From Aristolochia californica (lineage: Eukaryota; Streptophyta; Magnoliopsida; Piperales; Aristolochiaceae): DNA of 64,000 nt. The stretch lies in the NCBI GenBank assembly GCA_029961685.1, contig JARWKL010000002.1, positions 33,696,908-33,760,907 of the forward strand, in the 5' to 3' direction. A program made the translations under genes and the position numbers. The notes beneath the pieces were generated by a model, which worked only from the letters and a program-made list of their open reading frames with translations, made no database searches and was not told where the DNA came from. Shown piece after piece: positions 10,204 through 20,368 of this stretch (within the stretch, counting starts at the first letter, position 1; each line of letters begins with the position of its first letter).

Positions 10204-10573
10204 TCCTATCTTTGAAGGAGCATCTACCGAGAGAAGAAATAGATGAAGAGAGAGGTATCTAAGATGGTGATGGCAAAAAAAAAAACGGGTTTTAGAAACA
10301 AAGACAAGGAAGGTAAAACTTTAATGGTTCAACGTGCAAGACCCATTTACACCAAGACTAAAACAAAATATAGTTTCGGACCTCCAGGCAAGCACACCCA
10401 CAGACCATGGGACACATCCAGGGAGACAAGCTTTGTTTTAGGATAGAATGAAGATCGTAGGCATCGAAAGCTATCATGCTTTGTTTTCATTAAGGATGGA
10501 AGAAGATAACGTGAAGAAAACAAATATTTTGAATTCTAAAATGAAACCATAAGTACGAGTCTTGAAAATCAAT
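10204..10573 (-). other. Leader of the LTR element carrying the thioesterase fragment
   Basis: Non-coding stretch between the primer site and the thioesterase-like ATG, purine-rich on the plus strand (GAAGAAATAGATGAAGAGAG). Absent from block B, where the copies rejoin at about 46890. Confidence 0.5.
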
Positions 10574-10585
10574 GCTCTGATACCA
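10574..10585 (-). other. Primer-binding site
   Basis: Minus strand TGGTATCAGAGC, the standard plant copia primer site for initiator methionine tRNA, directly adjoining the LTR at 10586. Confidence 0.85.
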
Positions 10586-10979
10586 TGTTGATTTTCAGGA
10601 CTCCTGGATTTAGCTCATGGAGAAAAAGAGAGAGAGGCCCATTAGGAGAAAACATGAGAAAGAAGAGGTTATGGACTTGTGTCCTAACCCTCCCCCTAAG
10701 TTCAATTTATAGATTGATAGACATATAAAATTACAATAATATCCAAGAACTTAAACTAATTATATCAATGCCATCTCTATGAGATGACACTTTATTTACC
10801 TTCATGTCATCATAGGATGGGCAGGTGGGCCTTCTCCTTGGTCTGAGGGCCTTGAGCCCATCTTCCACATCTCTTGGATAAGTAGACCGTCCTTGATCTT
10901 ATGGACTTGAGCCCATATTCTAACACATTTGGATGTGTGGACCTTCCTTAGTCGTGTGGGCTTGGGCCCACTTCCAACA
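10586..10979 (-). mobile_element. 5' LTR of copia-type element 3 (394 bp)
   Basis: Plus-strand ends TGTTGATTTTCAGGACTCC and CACTTCCAACA. Related LTRs lie at 16077-16513, 30991-31311 and 51755-53125. It is followed by TTACC (10980-10984), which matches TTACC at 30986-30990 beside the LTR at 30991. Confidence 0.88.
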
Positions 10980-11061
10980 TTACCACTATGAAACTAACTA
11001 GTAGAAGACTAAAGGTTAAGAGCAGTTACTTCTAAGAGAGTTCGACCTGACTCATTCTTAT

Positions 11062-11568
11062 TTACAACTGCACCTTCAAATCGAAGAACTTTGTTAAAGG
11101 CTTGCTCAGGGTGGTCACATCCTCATTGACCAACAGTTGGGCTCTAATAGCATCATACTTAAGCCCCAAACCATCCAAAAACCGGGCTACTTGAATCTGA
11201 TTTTTTTTCTTACGAATGTCTTCAACATTCGTAGTAAAAGGATGGAATGTACTAATCTCCTGTTGTAGTCCCCTAATATCAGTGAAATAATTTGTCATTG
11301 ATCTACCTCCATGCTTCATATTAAAGAACTTCACATACAACTCATAGATCCTTGACAAATTAATTTCATGAGACAAAATGAAAGCCAAAGTAGTCCACAT
11401 TGCCTTAACAGTATTGCAACTCAAAATCTGGTCATTAAATTTGGATTCCATACTGTTGACCAACCGAGTCATTACTAAATTATCTTTTGCCACCCAATCT
11501 TCAGTAACAAGCACCGGGGGATCATCAATTATATATTTTGCCATTCTTATAGCCCTCAAATACATCAA
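11062..11568 (-). pseudogene. Copia 2 Gag, block A copy
   Basis: Minus-strand open frame of 168 codons with the copia gag-polyprotein (UBN2-type) fold: WVAKDNLVMTRLVNSMESKF, VKAMWTTLAFILSH, YELYVKFFNMKH and ARFLDGLGLKYDAIRAQLL. Upstream (to 12150) a short frame MASTSSASLGQVSFDF follows the primer site. The zinc-knuckle half of this Gag is not here but at 30829-30985, on the other side of the TTACC target site. The block B copy (46875-47243) is shorter. Confidence 0.85.
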
Positions 11569-12150
11569 AACTCATCTGGACCAGTTTACATAATTCCATC
11601 CATTCAACTGGATTCTAGAGATTGAGAGAATTTCACATTTGAGCTCTCCGAGTCCTCTGGACAACAACCTATGTGCTATAATCAACCATTAAATATCACC
11701 AAACACAACAATTCAGTACACTAGAGCATCATTTAACAAAAGGGAAATACTATCCCCAAATTTATATGCTTCAAGTGGGCCTACACCAAATTCAATTAGG
11801 GCAATTCACCACCCAATTCACTCAATTTTAGTAATTAAGAAAATAAATCGATGAAAGAATGACCTAATTGCAAGAAACAAGGATGATGCAATCATTGGGT
11901 TGATGTTGCAGGGAGATTTTGAGAAATTTTCACTGATTTGGATCATCAAACACTTCTAAATCTCAACAATCAATAAAATAGAAGTAATAATCATTTTCCA
12001 ATAGGCTAACATAGGAAGAAAAGAGAAAAATTGGAAACTTTACCTTACCAGTCCAAAGGGAAAAACCTTCAAGGAGATTGCTAAAAATGGAGAGAAGATC
12101 CATAAAATCGAAAGAAACCTGGCCAAGACTTGCACTACTGGTTGATGCCA
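11569..12150 (-). other. Copia 2 leader and gag start, block A copy
   Basis: Between the gag frame and the LTR. Holds a short minus-strand frame starting MASTSSASLG and AT-rich non-coding sequence. GTTGATGCCA next to the LTR is a mutated primer site (block B has GTTGATACCA). The matching stretch in B is 47244-47836. Confidence 0.6.
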
Positions 12151-12467
12151 TGAAAAATATGTGATTTGGGGAGAAAATAAAAGAGGAAATTTTTTTTGGA
12201 AGATCACCAACTTTGCCACCTTGGAATCCGAGCCAGAAAAGCCTGTCCAACTTCTTTACAATCAGGGTTTAAGTGAAAATCTATAAAAGGACAAAAATAC
12301 CCCTCAATACTCAAAATTACATCTCCTAAAATACATGTCTAAATTCACTGAAAATGTAAACAGAGATAAAAGTAAACTTTCTCTATCTAATAGCCCTAAA
12401 TAAGAGAAAAATATAATATGGAATATATCATAAATAACCAAAATATGCCTGGACTTGTATGTAAACA
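12151..12467 (-). mobile_element. Copia 2 5' LTR, block A copy (317 bp)
   Basis: Plus-strand ends TGAAAAATATGTGATT and TTGTATGTAAACA. Matches 47837-48155 and the 3' LTR at 26993-27269. Followed by ATTAT (12468-12472), matching ATTAT at 26988-26992 before the 3' LTR. Confidence 0.85.
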
Positions 12468-12490
12468 ATTATAAAGTCGGATAATGAAAG
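12468..12490 (+). pseudogene. EDR1-like exon tail, block A copy
   Basis: After the ATTAT duplication the exon resumes and encodes IIKSDNER before GT at 12491. This is the missing end of the exon at 26907-26992 (HDNAINII), cut by copia 2. The block B copy is 48156-48178. Confidence 0.75.
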
Positions 12491-13508
12491 GTTATGTTGT
12501 GTGTCTAGTGATTTTGTACATTTTGAGATTTGTTTCATGTCTTGTCCTTTTCTTTGTTGTTGAATGATTGCAAACTAATTTTTTTGAAAGCTCTTTTCAT
12601 TAAAAAAAAGCTGCTAGATTCATGAAGGCAGCTTTTCACAAGATAATTAATAAACCTTTTAATGATGATGTAATGGTTCCCATTATATTCTATTAATTAA
12701 GGTGCTTTCATTTTTTCCCTGAGTAATCATTCATATTGTTGTGAGGGAATAGTCCCACATTGATAAAAGTTCAGAAGTGCTATTGGCTTAAATGTTGAAC
12801 AATAGACCTCCTAAGTTGCTAGTTTTTTGGTTAGGCTTTAATTCTAACACATCTTCTATCCAGAAAATTATTGCCATAATTAAGAAGTTGTTACTAACAT
12901 CTCGTCTTATTGAATTCTTTCACTTTATTTATTTGTTTACTTTCTTTATAAAGCAATTTGGACTTCCTCGCTCTACATTACTGATTCCTTATTATCCTAT
13001 AAAGTATCTCATTATCCAAAGGGGTAAAAATGGAAAAACTTAGGAAGAAAGAAGGCTAGATGAATATATGAATGCTTTGCTCTACTTTCAGTTGGTTCTA
13101 TTTTTTAATTGTTGAATTATTGACTATTTATTCAAACACAAGACCATATTGCATTCAACATAGGGGCTTCAAATATTTTAGTTTTTCAAGGTAGTTGAAG
13201 ACTGATAATGTAGTAGGTTAGGACTATACAATGGGAGGTCACTAAAATTTTCAAAATTATAGAATCATAGGGCTCCACCTCTATTAAGATGTTTGCATGC
13301 TACTCCTTTTATCTCGACTCTGTTGAATGTTTTTCTTATTGATTCTCCTTGTTATATCTAGACATTGTGTATTTACTTTTTTTTAAAAAAATTATCATGC
13401 ATTCTTATAAATTTGGTAATTTTTATAAAATCAGTATTTCTTATCTTCCAGTATCTTTAATATAGTTCATTTTTGCCTTCAATTGTTAATACTTCGGTTT
13501 TGCTATAG
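12491..13508 (+). other. Intron of EDR1-like gene, block A copy
   Basis: Begins GTTATG after GAAAG and ends TTTGCTATAG before the next exon. AT-rich, with no element boundaries detected. The open frame at 12792-13043 is intronic and not conserved as a known protein. The block B copy is 48179-49194. Confidence 0.6.
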
Positions 13509-13690
13509 GGAGTTTTTGGTTGATCTCATAGCAGCTCTAGGGACTCTTATCCTAACAGATATACTTAGAATGAAGGATGTTTTAGTGAATTCCTATAATC
13601 CAAGGTTCAGTAGTTTGAGGTCTTGGGCAATTGGTGATACGGGCATCAATCTGGCAAAGTTGGATCCCGTTCTTTTTTTATTTTTGGGTA
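13509..13690 (+). pseudogene. EDR1-like exon, block A copy
   Basis: Encodes EFLVDLIAALGTLILTDIL then NSYNPRFSSLRSW, matching the end of the EDR1/CTR1-type N-terminal domain of Raf-like MAPKKKs (block B has the more canonical VDLMAAPGTLIPTDIL). The reading frame runs on to an LTR at 13780. The downstream kinase domain is absent. Confidence 0.75.
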
Positions 13691-13779
13691 TCATGATCCT
13701 TATAAAGGGTACCAATGCTTTTGTCCATCACTCAACATTTTTTTTCACTCAACATGTTGTTTTTTATGAATCATTTTTT

Positions 13780-14093
13780 TGTTGAATTTGTGGAAAAGAG
13801 AAAAACTATATTGACTTGAACAATTAGAGTACATGAACCCCTATTTATAATAGAGGAAAGTAGTAGAGTCCAATTACAATTAAACAACCATTGTCCCAAT
13901 TTCACCCAAACTCTAACACTTATTGATAAGTCCTAGCATAATTAAATAACCCAACATAAATAGAAGAATAACATAACTAATACACCTTTTAACTTAAACT
14001 CTTCTATGAGACCTCCTTCCATAATAATTGTGGCTCTGTAAGACTTCTTATTGTGAGAGTCATGTAAGACTCTTTCATACTTTCTCTTCAACA
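13780..14093 (-). mobile_element. Copia-type LTR relic, block A
   Basis: Begins TGTTGAATTTGTGGAAAAG and ends TCTCTTCAACA; the block B copy is 49466-49780. Shares ACTCTAACACTT and TATTTATAATAGAGG with the LTR family at 14827, 18898, 54172, 55580 and 58040. Confidence 0.7.
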
Positions 14094-14199
14094 TTTTCCA
14101 TATAGATTATCTAAAAAATTAAGAATTACTTACTAACCCTTTTCCTCTTAGAGTTAATGATTTTATCAAACCATTAGACAAAACACCCACAACTTCAAC

Positions 14200-14826
14200 T
14201 ACTCCATTACTATCAACTTCTTACAAAATCTATGTTCCTAACCCTTCATCCTTATCAAAAAATAATCTCTAAAAAATTACCAAGTCCAACACCCTGTCCA
14301 ACTTCCTCACTTCCTTCTGGTAATATTGAAATTAGTCTTCCTTTTTACCCACCTTATTCATCTCATCCTCTACCTAAAATACCTAACCATCACCATATGA
14401 TGACAAGAGAAAAATGTAAGGCAGCTACCTCATCTTTTCTAGCTCATGTAGTCACACATTCATCTTAGCCTATATCATATAACTTTCTCTTACACTCCCA
14501 ATGGCATGATGCCATGAAATTAGAATACAATGCTCTTCAACGAAACGACAGATAGGGACTCATTTCAACATGTGAAAAAATAACATGGATTCAATTTCTT
14601 CTCAAATATTTACATATATGTTTAACCAAACCTCCATTTCTTCTATGTGCTTTAAGTGTTACAAATTTTTGTCACAACCCAATTTTTCACAGTCGCAGCT
14701 GACAAATAGGCATCGACTATCATTTTATTCATGAAAAAGTAACCATGGGATGTCTTCAAGTGCATCACAGTTACACTATCAACTGCTTGCAAACATTTTT
14801 ATCAAACTCCTCTTCCTATTGGTTTC
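14200..14826 (+). pseudogene. Internally deleted copia pol fragment, block A
   Basis: Plus strand, opposite to the flanking LTRs. 14230-14520 resembles the integrase-RT linker (PTSSLPSGNIEI, HHHMMTREKCKAATSSF, WHDAMKLEYNAL). 14576-14826 resembles the RNase H tail (LKYLHICLTKPPFLLC, DYHFIHEKVTMG, FLSNSSSYWF). The RT core between them is missing. Block B has the same deletion at 49890-50517. Confidence 0.65.
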
Positions 14827-15269
14827 GGTTGAATTTATGAAAAAGAGAAATACTTCATTGACTTCATTAACCTATTATAGTCATAGTACATGAACCTCTA
14901 TCGATAATAGAGGAGGGTAGTAGAGTCCAATTACAATAAAACTACCTTTGTCCCAATTACACCCAAACTCTAACACTTAAAGATATGTCCTAGCATATTT
15001 AAAAAACTCAATATAGATAAAAGACAGACATAATTCAAACTAGAACTCTTCTAGGACGTGACCATAAGATAAAGATGCTTTTGTGAGTCCTTCTTGACCT
15101 TCAAACTTATGTGACAAGGATGCCAGCTCGTGGTAATCATGGTGGGTCCTACTTCTTATGGGCTTGGGCCCATCTTATGAGCCTTCCCTTGTCGTGTGTC
15201 CCATCTTATAATACTCTTGGATATGTGGGCTTACCTTGGTCGTGTGGGCTTGGGCCCTATCATCCAACA
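14827..15269 (-). mobile_element. Copia-type 3' LTR, block A
   Basis: Begins TTGAATTTATGAAAAAG and ends ATCCAACA. The polypurine tract follows at once (plus strand CTCCCCCTCAAGTTGGGGG), so this is the 3' LTR of a minus-strand element. The block B copy ends at 50960. Confidence 0.75.
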
Positions 15270-16076
15270 CTCCCCCTCAAGTTGGGGGTGAGAGAACATC
15301 AAGAACTCCCAGCTTGCTGCAAATGATGTATAAAATATTTTTATATAAAATGACACATCTTCCAATATGCCTTCATCATCCAACACTCCCCCTCACGCTA
15401 TTGTGTCCTTCCATGAGGCTCTACTGGCATAATATAAGTGAGAGTAAAAATCACTTCTAGTTGGTAAGACATTGCTTCATACTCTAGTCCTAATGCCAGA
15501 TGTGGGGCACACTCCGTCTTCTATAGGTAGTGTGTCTATCGGCATTTCTTTGAAGTGTCCACCACTATGTCCCTCCACAGGACAACGACTCTCAAGTGGT
15601 AGGAGTAATAAAAGCCATTACAGGGGGGTAGTGGGTTTATTTATAATGGTGTCCTAATCTGGACACCGACTCTCAAGGTATCCCGACTGTGATATTTTTG
15701 AGAGTTAAATTTATCATGATGCCCCAATCCGGGCACCGAATCTCATGGTGTCCCAACCGTGAAATTTTTTAGAGTCAAATCAATTATGGTATGAGAATAG
15801 GTACTGAGGCCACTTCTTCTTCAATAATAAAATCTCATCCAAAGAGTCATAATAGCAGCAACTATAATATAACAGAACCATCTTCCAACACATATAACAC
15901 AAACCAAAATAATAAACCTTGTAGAAGGACCCATGAAATAATCATAATCCAATATAAATATTTTTTGTTAGATGCAGAAGCTTCATCTTTTGTGCTCCCC
16001 CTTTATTGAATATTTTGGTCACATAAACTTATTCACAACATATAGAATAAAATACATCTTTCTTGTACTTCTTCTA
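15270..16076 (-). mobile_element. Internal non-coding part of copia-type relic, block A
   Basis: From the polypurine tract to the LTR at 16077. Carries an imperfect tandem pair near 15640-15780 (GACACCGACTCTCA then GGCACCGAATCTCA). No RT or gag is found. The block B copy is 50961-51754. Confidence 0.6.
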
Positions 16077-16513
16077 TGTTAGAAGAAAGGGCCCAAGCCC
16101 ACACGATCAAGGAAGGTACACATGTCAAAGTATATAAGAAGATGGGCCCAAGCCCATAAGACCATGGAAAACCCATGGATTCAAGAGATATAGAAGACAT
16201 GCTCAAGGTCCATAGATCAAGGTGAATGCCCATAGGCCAACATAAATTGATGGCAAGATGGTAAATAAAGGATTATCTCATAAAGATGGCATTGATGTAA
16301 TTATGTTAAAGTTCTAGGGTTATAATCTAAACCCTAAACCCTAAGTTCAGGGGTATTATTATAATATTTTAGTTTCATAAATCTATAAATAGAGCTTCAG
16401 GGGGAGGGTTAAGAAGAATCAATTCCATAACCCATCTTCCTCCTATTTTCTCCCAATGAGTTTCTTTCCCTTTTTCTCCATGAGCTAAATTCATGGAGTT
16501 CTGAAAATCAACA
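16077..16513 (+). mobile_element. 5' LTR of copia-type element, block A (437 bp)
   Basis: Begins TGTTAGAAGAAAGGGCCC and ends GAAAATCAACA, with TGGTATCAGAGC at 16514-16525. This is the plus orientation of the LTR family at 10586-10979. It is uninterrupted here, whereas the block B copy is split by a solo LTR. Confidence 0.88.
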
Positions 16514-16525
16514 TGGTATCAGAGC
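16514..16525 (+). other. Primer-binding site
   Basis: TGGTATCAGAGC directly after the LTR, complementary to initiator methionine tRNA. Confidence 0.88.
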
Positions 16526-16969
16526 TTTGATTTTCAGGACTCCCATCTATGGTTTTCAAATTCAAAGAAACCAGTTATTATTTTTTCTTTTCTTTGCTCA
16601 TATTTTTTAGTATGGTTGATTATTCTCTATTATATGGATTATTCTCATCTCCTCTAATAACTCGTGATCCCAACAAATCTTGTTGCTCTGATCCTCATCA
16701 TTGGAGCCTCCTCCATCCTATGTTTTTTGCTTTTCTTTCATCAGAAACTCTTGCTTGACGATAGTTGTTTCTTGATGGTGGCTCACTTTATTGCAAGTTG
16801 TTCTTGCTGCAAAATTTGATCATTGGGAGCAACTGGCTCTTCACACAGAAAGCACATTACTATTTTTTCTTCATAAAGCCCCTATTTCATCATACACAGC
16901 TTTTGCGTTCACCTGCTCCATCCCCCCAGAGAGAGATAATATCAGTCGCATATCCGAAGAAAAAGTTTG
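16526..16969 (+). other. Leader of kinase-carrying element, block A
   Basis: T-rich stretch between primer site and kinase-like ATG. It has short open frames, such as one at 16549-16758, that match nothing I know. The block B equivalent is 53138-53580. Confidence 0.45.
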
Positions 16970-17093
16970 ATGAGTAGCAGCGACCGATACAGTAGTTTCA
17001 GTCTCCTGTCTTTTAACGTTTTGGAGATTTCGTTGGCTTCGCCGCCGAAAAGTCTCTACTTGAAGCCTCACCGCTCATCGGACTTGGCGTGGG
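16970..17093 (+). pseudogene. PINOID-like AGC kinase 5' fragment, block A
   Basis: From ATG 16970 the frame reads MSSSDRYSSFSLLSFNVLEI and then LKPHRSSDLAWVAI, matching the segment before the kinase domain in plant AGC VIII kinases of the PINOID group, which regulate auxin transport. It breaks at GTGGCGAT/CATCATACAG, where the gene-capturing element begins. The block B copy extends into the kinase N-lobe. Confidence 0.6.
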
Positions 17094-17370
17094 TGGCGAT
17101 CATCATACAGCTGCCCGTCATCTTCCATTTTTCTTATCTCCCCTGAATTAGCTCCAACACGTCTATCTACTGGAACCCCTTTCTGCACTGTAATAGCAGC
17201 AGCCAGTGGACAATTTGTCCTACTATTCAACATAATTCATCCCCCATATAATTCTCTCAACCATTCCCAAAATACCCAAAAAAAATTCATCTCCAATTTT
17301 TCCCACGTTGGCTACCTTCTCATACTCAGAACTCCCACTTGGTTGAAAATTTCCACGAACAGGGCCTGAG
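17094..17370 (-). pseudogene. Element-encoded coding module, copy 2
   Basis: Minus-strand homologue of 388-760: matches the CATCATACAG...CTTATCTCC block and the ENF-like and GGSS-like stretch (AAAATTTCCACGAACAGGGC). The spinster fragment itself is missing because the kinase junction lies at 17093. Confidence 0.55.
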
Positions 17371-17810
17371 CAGCATACATGAGACCCAAAAAATTAAGCC
17401 CAACATTGCCCAATTGATAAGGAATAGACTCACTGCTGCTGTTCTCAACAATAGAAAAATAAAAACCTCACCCATAGAATATTTTGTAAAACATCGAGGG
17501 ATTTGAGAAAAGAGAAGATGAAATTTAGAGAAATTCGTCTCAGAAGTTTACCCAAAATTTTTTGAAGTTTGTTTTCCGCTGGGCTATCGATGTCGAGATT
17601 TAGAGGGATAAGTGTCATTCTGAAGCCAAAGCCCACCAATTTTTTTTTTTCGAAGGAGCACCCTTTTCCGATGGCGAACAACAGGATGTCGTGGCCAAAA
17701 TTTAGAATAGGTCTGGTCTGAAGAACCTTGAGGTTAAATGACGAATAGACCTCTTGGTTCCTCTACAAAAGACTATGACTTTGAATTTGAGGTCAAACCC
17801 AAATCGGCCA
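17371..17810 (-). other. Insert specific to copy 2 of the gene-capturing element
   Basis: About 440 bases absent from copy 1, which joins directly at 758-765. Contains a minus-strand frame (17445-17681) beginning MFAIGKGCSFEKKKLVGFG with no recognised family. It may be further captured sequence or original gag lost from copy 1. Confidence 0.35.
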
Positions 17811-18201
17811 ATTCTTACGAGGTTTTGGACGATTTCGGATTTGAGGATTTAGACTCCGATTTTGGATTTCCAGGGTCCCTTCTGTTTGACTTTGGCTCTT
17901 GATTTCCCTGTGTGGAAATTGTTAATCTTTTTGGGCCGTGGCTTTTCCTCCCATCCGAACAGCGTCTACTCGTGACTTTTGCTCCATGACCTTTCTCTCA
18001 GCTATCTGGGCAAAATACTTCTCAACCGCGGCCCTTTCATGCATTGCTGCCATTCCCCTTTCGATTATGTGGAGTTTCTAGTTAATAATTGGAATTAGAT
18101 CCAAGTGTTGCATGATCTGATCAAACCTTCTCTTGTTTTCTACCTATGCCTCTACGTGCTCTCAGCAACTCTCTTAACTCCCCATTGTTGGAATTCCCCA
18201 T
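17811..18201 (-). pseudogene. gag-like N-terminal remnant, copy 2
   Basis: Minus strand from ATG 18199-18201: MGNSNNGELRELLRARRGIG, then after a frameshift RRFDQIMQHLDLIPI and IIERGMAAMHERAAVEKYFA, with helical character. A stop falls at the position that reads INQKL in copy 1. It resembles the start of a Ty3/gypsy Gag, with cargo replacing the rest. Confidence 0.55.
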
Positions 18202-18210
18202 GTTACGCAA

Positions 18211-18221
18211 CTCTGATACCA
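18211..18221 (-). other. Primer-binding site, gene-capturing element copy 2
   Basis: Minus strand TGGTATCAGAG, two bases from the LTR, complementary to initiator methionine tRNA. Confidence 0.8.
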
Positions 18222-18223
18222 AT

Positions 18224-18546
18224 TGTTATGGTCCCGGATCTAACACAATGATTCGTAGGGAGGAAGAGAGAAAGAAGAAAATCAAACCGAAGGGAAGCAT
18301 GAAAACCCTAGGTTCTTTGAGGAGAACACACACCTCTAAGCTCATTGAGGAGAGCTCAAAACCCTTGTTTACTCTTACTTGTTTTTTACACTTACCCCTA
18401 GGTTCACCCTTACAAGGTTCAAGATAAAATATTTAAAAAATGCCCTTTTGGCCTATTAATTTTTTCACTTAAATAAATTAAATTAAATTAAAGAAAAAAA
18501 TTAATTAGACGATAAATAGTTTAATAATGTTATTGCGTGCATGATA
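18224..18546 (-). mobile_element. LTR of gene-capturing element, copy 2
   Basis: Begins TGTTATGGTCCCGGATC and ends near TGCGTGCATGATA (CATAACA in copies 1 and 3). Same family as 1162-1505 and 43378-43720. Confidence 0.85.
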
Positions 18547-18885
18547 GACTATTGTAATGGTAGATGTCTTTCTTGTGGTCGGTGATGTTGAACAGATTAA
18601 GCACGCCGATGTGTAACCAAATCCGGGAGCGGTTCATGGCCAAGACACGTAGGTCGGCCGACGAGGTGGAGGCGATGGGGAAAGATGTAGCATCGGTCAG
18701 TAACATAATTGATGCGGCATTCGATGTTGACTAAACGGTGAGAGCTTCTGAAATTGGGTCCACAACAAAAGCAAGACATAGGGAGAAAGAACGAGAATTT
18801 TTGGAAAAAGGAGAAAAAAGATAATATGAGCCTAAACTGCTAGAGATAATACATCAGAAAAGGATGACATTATCTCTTTGAGTTT
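18547..18885. other. LTR flank shared in part with 1506-1603
   Basis: The first 95 bases or so match the flank of copy 1. The remainder has a short plus-strand open stretch (SADEVEAMGKDVASVSNIID) ending at a stop, of unknown identity. It leads to a primer-site motif GCTCTGATACCA at 18886-18897. Confidence 0.45.
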
Positions 18886-19165
18886 GCTCTGATACCATGT
18901 TGAACTTATTGAAAAGAGAAAAACTTCATTGATTTGATCTAATCTAAGTACATTAAGCCCTATTTATAATAGAGGCAAGTAGTAGTGTCCAATTACAATT
19001 AAACTACCTTTGCCTCAATTACACCCAAACTCTAACACTTAAAGATAAGTCCTTGCATACTTAAATAACTCAATATAAATAAAAGACTAACATAACTAAA
19101 ACACTTTTAAACTAAGACTCTTATGTGAGACCTCCTTCTATGAGACTCCAATAAAACTTCATCAT
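18886..19165 (-). mobile_element. Copia-type primer site and LTR relic
   Basis: Minus-strand TGGTATCAGAGC (18886-18897) abuts an LTR beginning TGTTGAACTTATTGAAAAG at 18898. It belongs to the family at 13780, 14827 and 54172. The outer end is indistinct near 19165, just before the EDR1-like start. Confidence 0.65.
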
Positions 19166-19187
19166 ATTAATTCTAGTCTCTCTGATC

Positions 19188-19512
19188 ATGTCTGGAGTTG
19201 ATATTATGGAGGATCTCAAGCCAACAGTGCCTTCAACTTCCTCTCCCTCTCCCTCTCCCACATTCGCCTCTGATCACCACACGACCGCCTCCGCCCACCC
19301 CCCGCCATTTGGATGAATTACTGTTCATCGTCCGAGGAGTTCCCGGTGCAGCTTGCCATGGCAATCAATGCTTCCAATTTCGACTTTTGGGACGATCTGG
19401 ACTCCGATCAGATCCGACCTACCACTCTCTTGAGCCTAGGGTGCCAAAATTCGGGGTGGCAAAGGAAGGACACCTCAGAAGCTATGTCGTGGCAATATTG
19501 GGCGAGTTATTG
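19188..19512 (+). pseudogene. EDR1-like MAPKKK, first exon
   Basis: From ATG 19188: MSGVDIMEDLKPTVPSTSSP and a Ser/Pro-rich tract, then after a one-base frameshift near 19310 CSSSEEFPVQLAMAINASNF and DSDQIRPTTLLSLG. This matches the N-terminal EDR1-family region of plant Raf-like MAPKKKs, which negatively regulate defence and stress signalling. The end reads SEAMSWQYW followed by GCGAGT, where a GT splice donor would be expected. Further exons lie at 20369, 26907, 48156 and 49195. It is broken by the frameshift. Confidence 0.7.
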
Positions 19513-20368
19513 ATTGAGATTTTTTTTGGAAAAATAAGGGTTTCTTTGGAAGTTTGTAATTGGAATTGTGTTTGTTCTCGGTGGGTATTAGCGTTTTGGT
19601 TGTAAACGCTTTACTGGGAATCTAGTGGGATTGTCGATTTTGGCGTGTGTGAGCGGTCGAAGTCATGGATCTCGAAGGCTTTGATCCACACTTAATGTGG
19701 TGGCACTTTGTGGTATCCCATACATTTTTAGGCAAATCAAGGTCTTCCAATAGAATGTGAACCTATTGTGGATATACAAATTGAAGTTATAATCATCTTT
19801 ATAGGGCACTCTTTGAAGATATTATAATTATCTACCAATGTTGAACTAGTAGCTTCAACTTTAGAGTTATAGAAGGGATTTGTTTGTCTTATGACGAAAA
19901 GCTATTCATGAAATGAGAAATCACATTTTAGACTACTTAATTGAAAACATAATAGAATTCTTGCAAAATCTCCAAAATGCAAACATAAAATTCTATTCAA
20001 AACATGTCATCTTGAAGTATATTGGAGACACCAGAACATGAAGTTGGAGCCGAATAAGAGTTGAAATTTTGCTGCAACAAAAATTATGTGAGTTGTGGCA
20101 AAGACTTTAGAAGACATCAAACTTACCTGGTACAAGTCATTAATGAAATGGAAGAGGATGAAATCTGCTTAGTTGGGATAAGGCTATGGTATTGATGACG
20201 ATTCAAAAAGAATATTTTCAATCTGTCATACTTAGTGAATAGTAAAATCTGGTTTCATATTTATACATTTTGCTCAAATTTATTTGCTATTCATTCTAGG
20301 ATTTTTACTTGTTCTACTTAAACCTTGAGTATCTTTGATCTTGTTGTGTTCATATTGGCCTTACCAAG
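19513..20368 (+). other. First intron of EDR1-like gene
   Basis: AT-rich, with no recognised element. It ends in ACCAAG before ACTACAATGTGCTTG, which resumes the conserved DYNVLDYDEKV block. Confidence 0.5.

Larger units (their letters stand above)
9886..17093 (+). repeat. Block A: direct duplicate of 46570-53704
   Basis: Collinear with block B at a nearly constant offset: thioesterase fragment, copia 2 gag and LTR, EDR1-like exons, two copia-type LTRs, a pol fragment, and a third LTR with a kinase fragment. Offsets at matching landmarks between 11.2 and 16.1 kb are 35672-35691. Differences: block A has 10205-11217, absent from B; B has a solo LTR at 51766-52704, absent here. Confidence 0.9.

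Noticed and set aside
12792..13043. 83-codon open frame conserved in both duplicated blocks
   Set aside because: Lies within the EDR1-like intron; conservation is explained by the recent block duplication.
18547..18780. Short frames such as SADEVEAMGKDVASVSNIID as a gene
   Set aside because: Too short, ends at a stop, no recognised family; kept only as unexplained flank.
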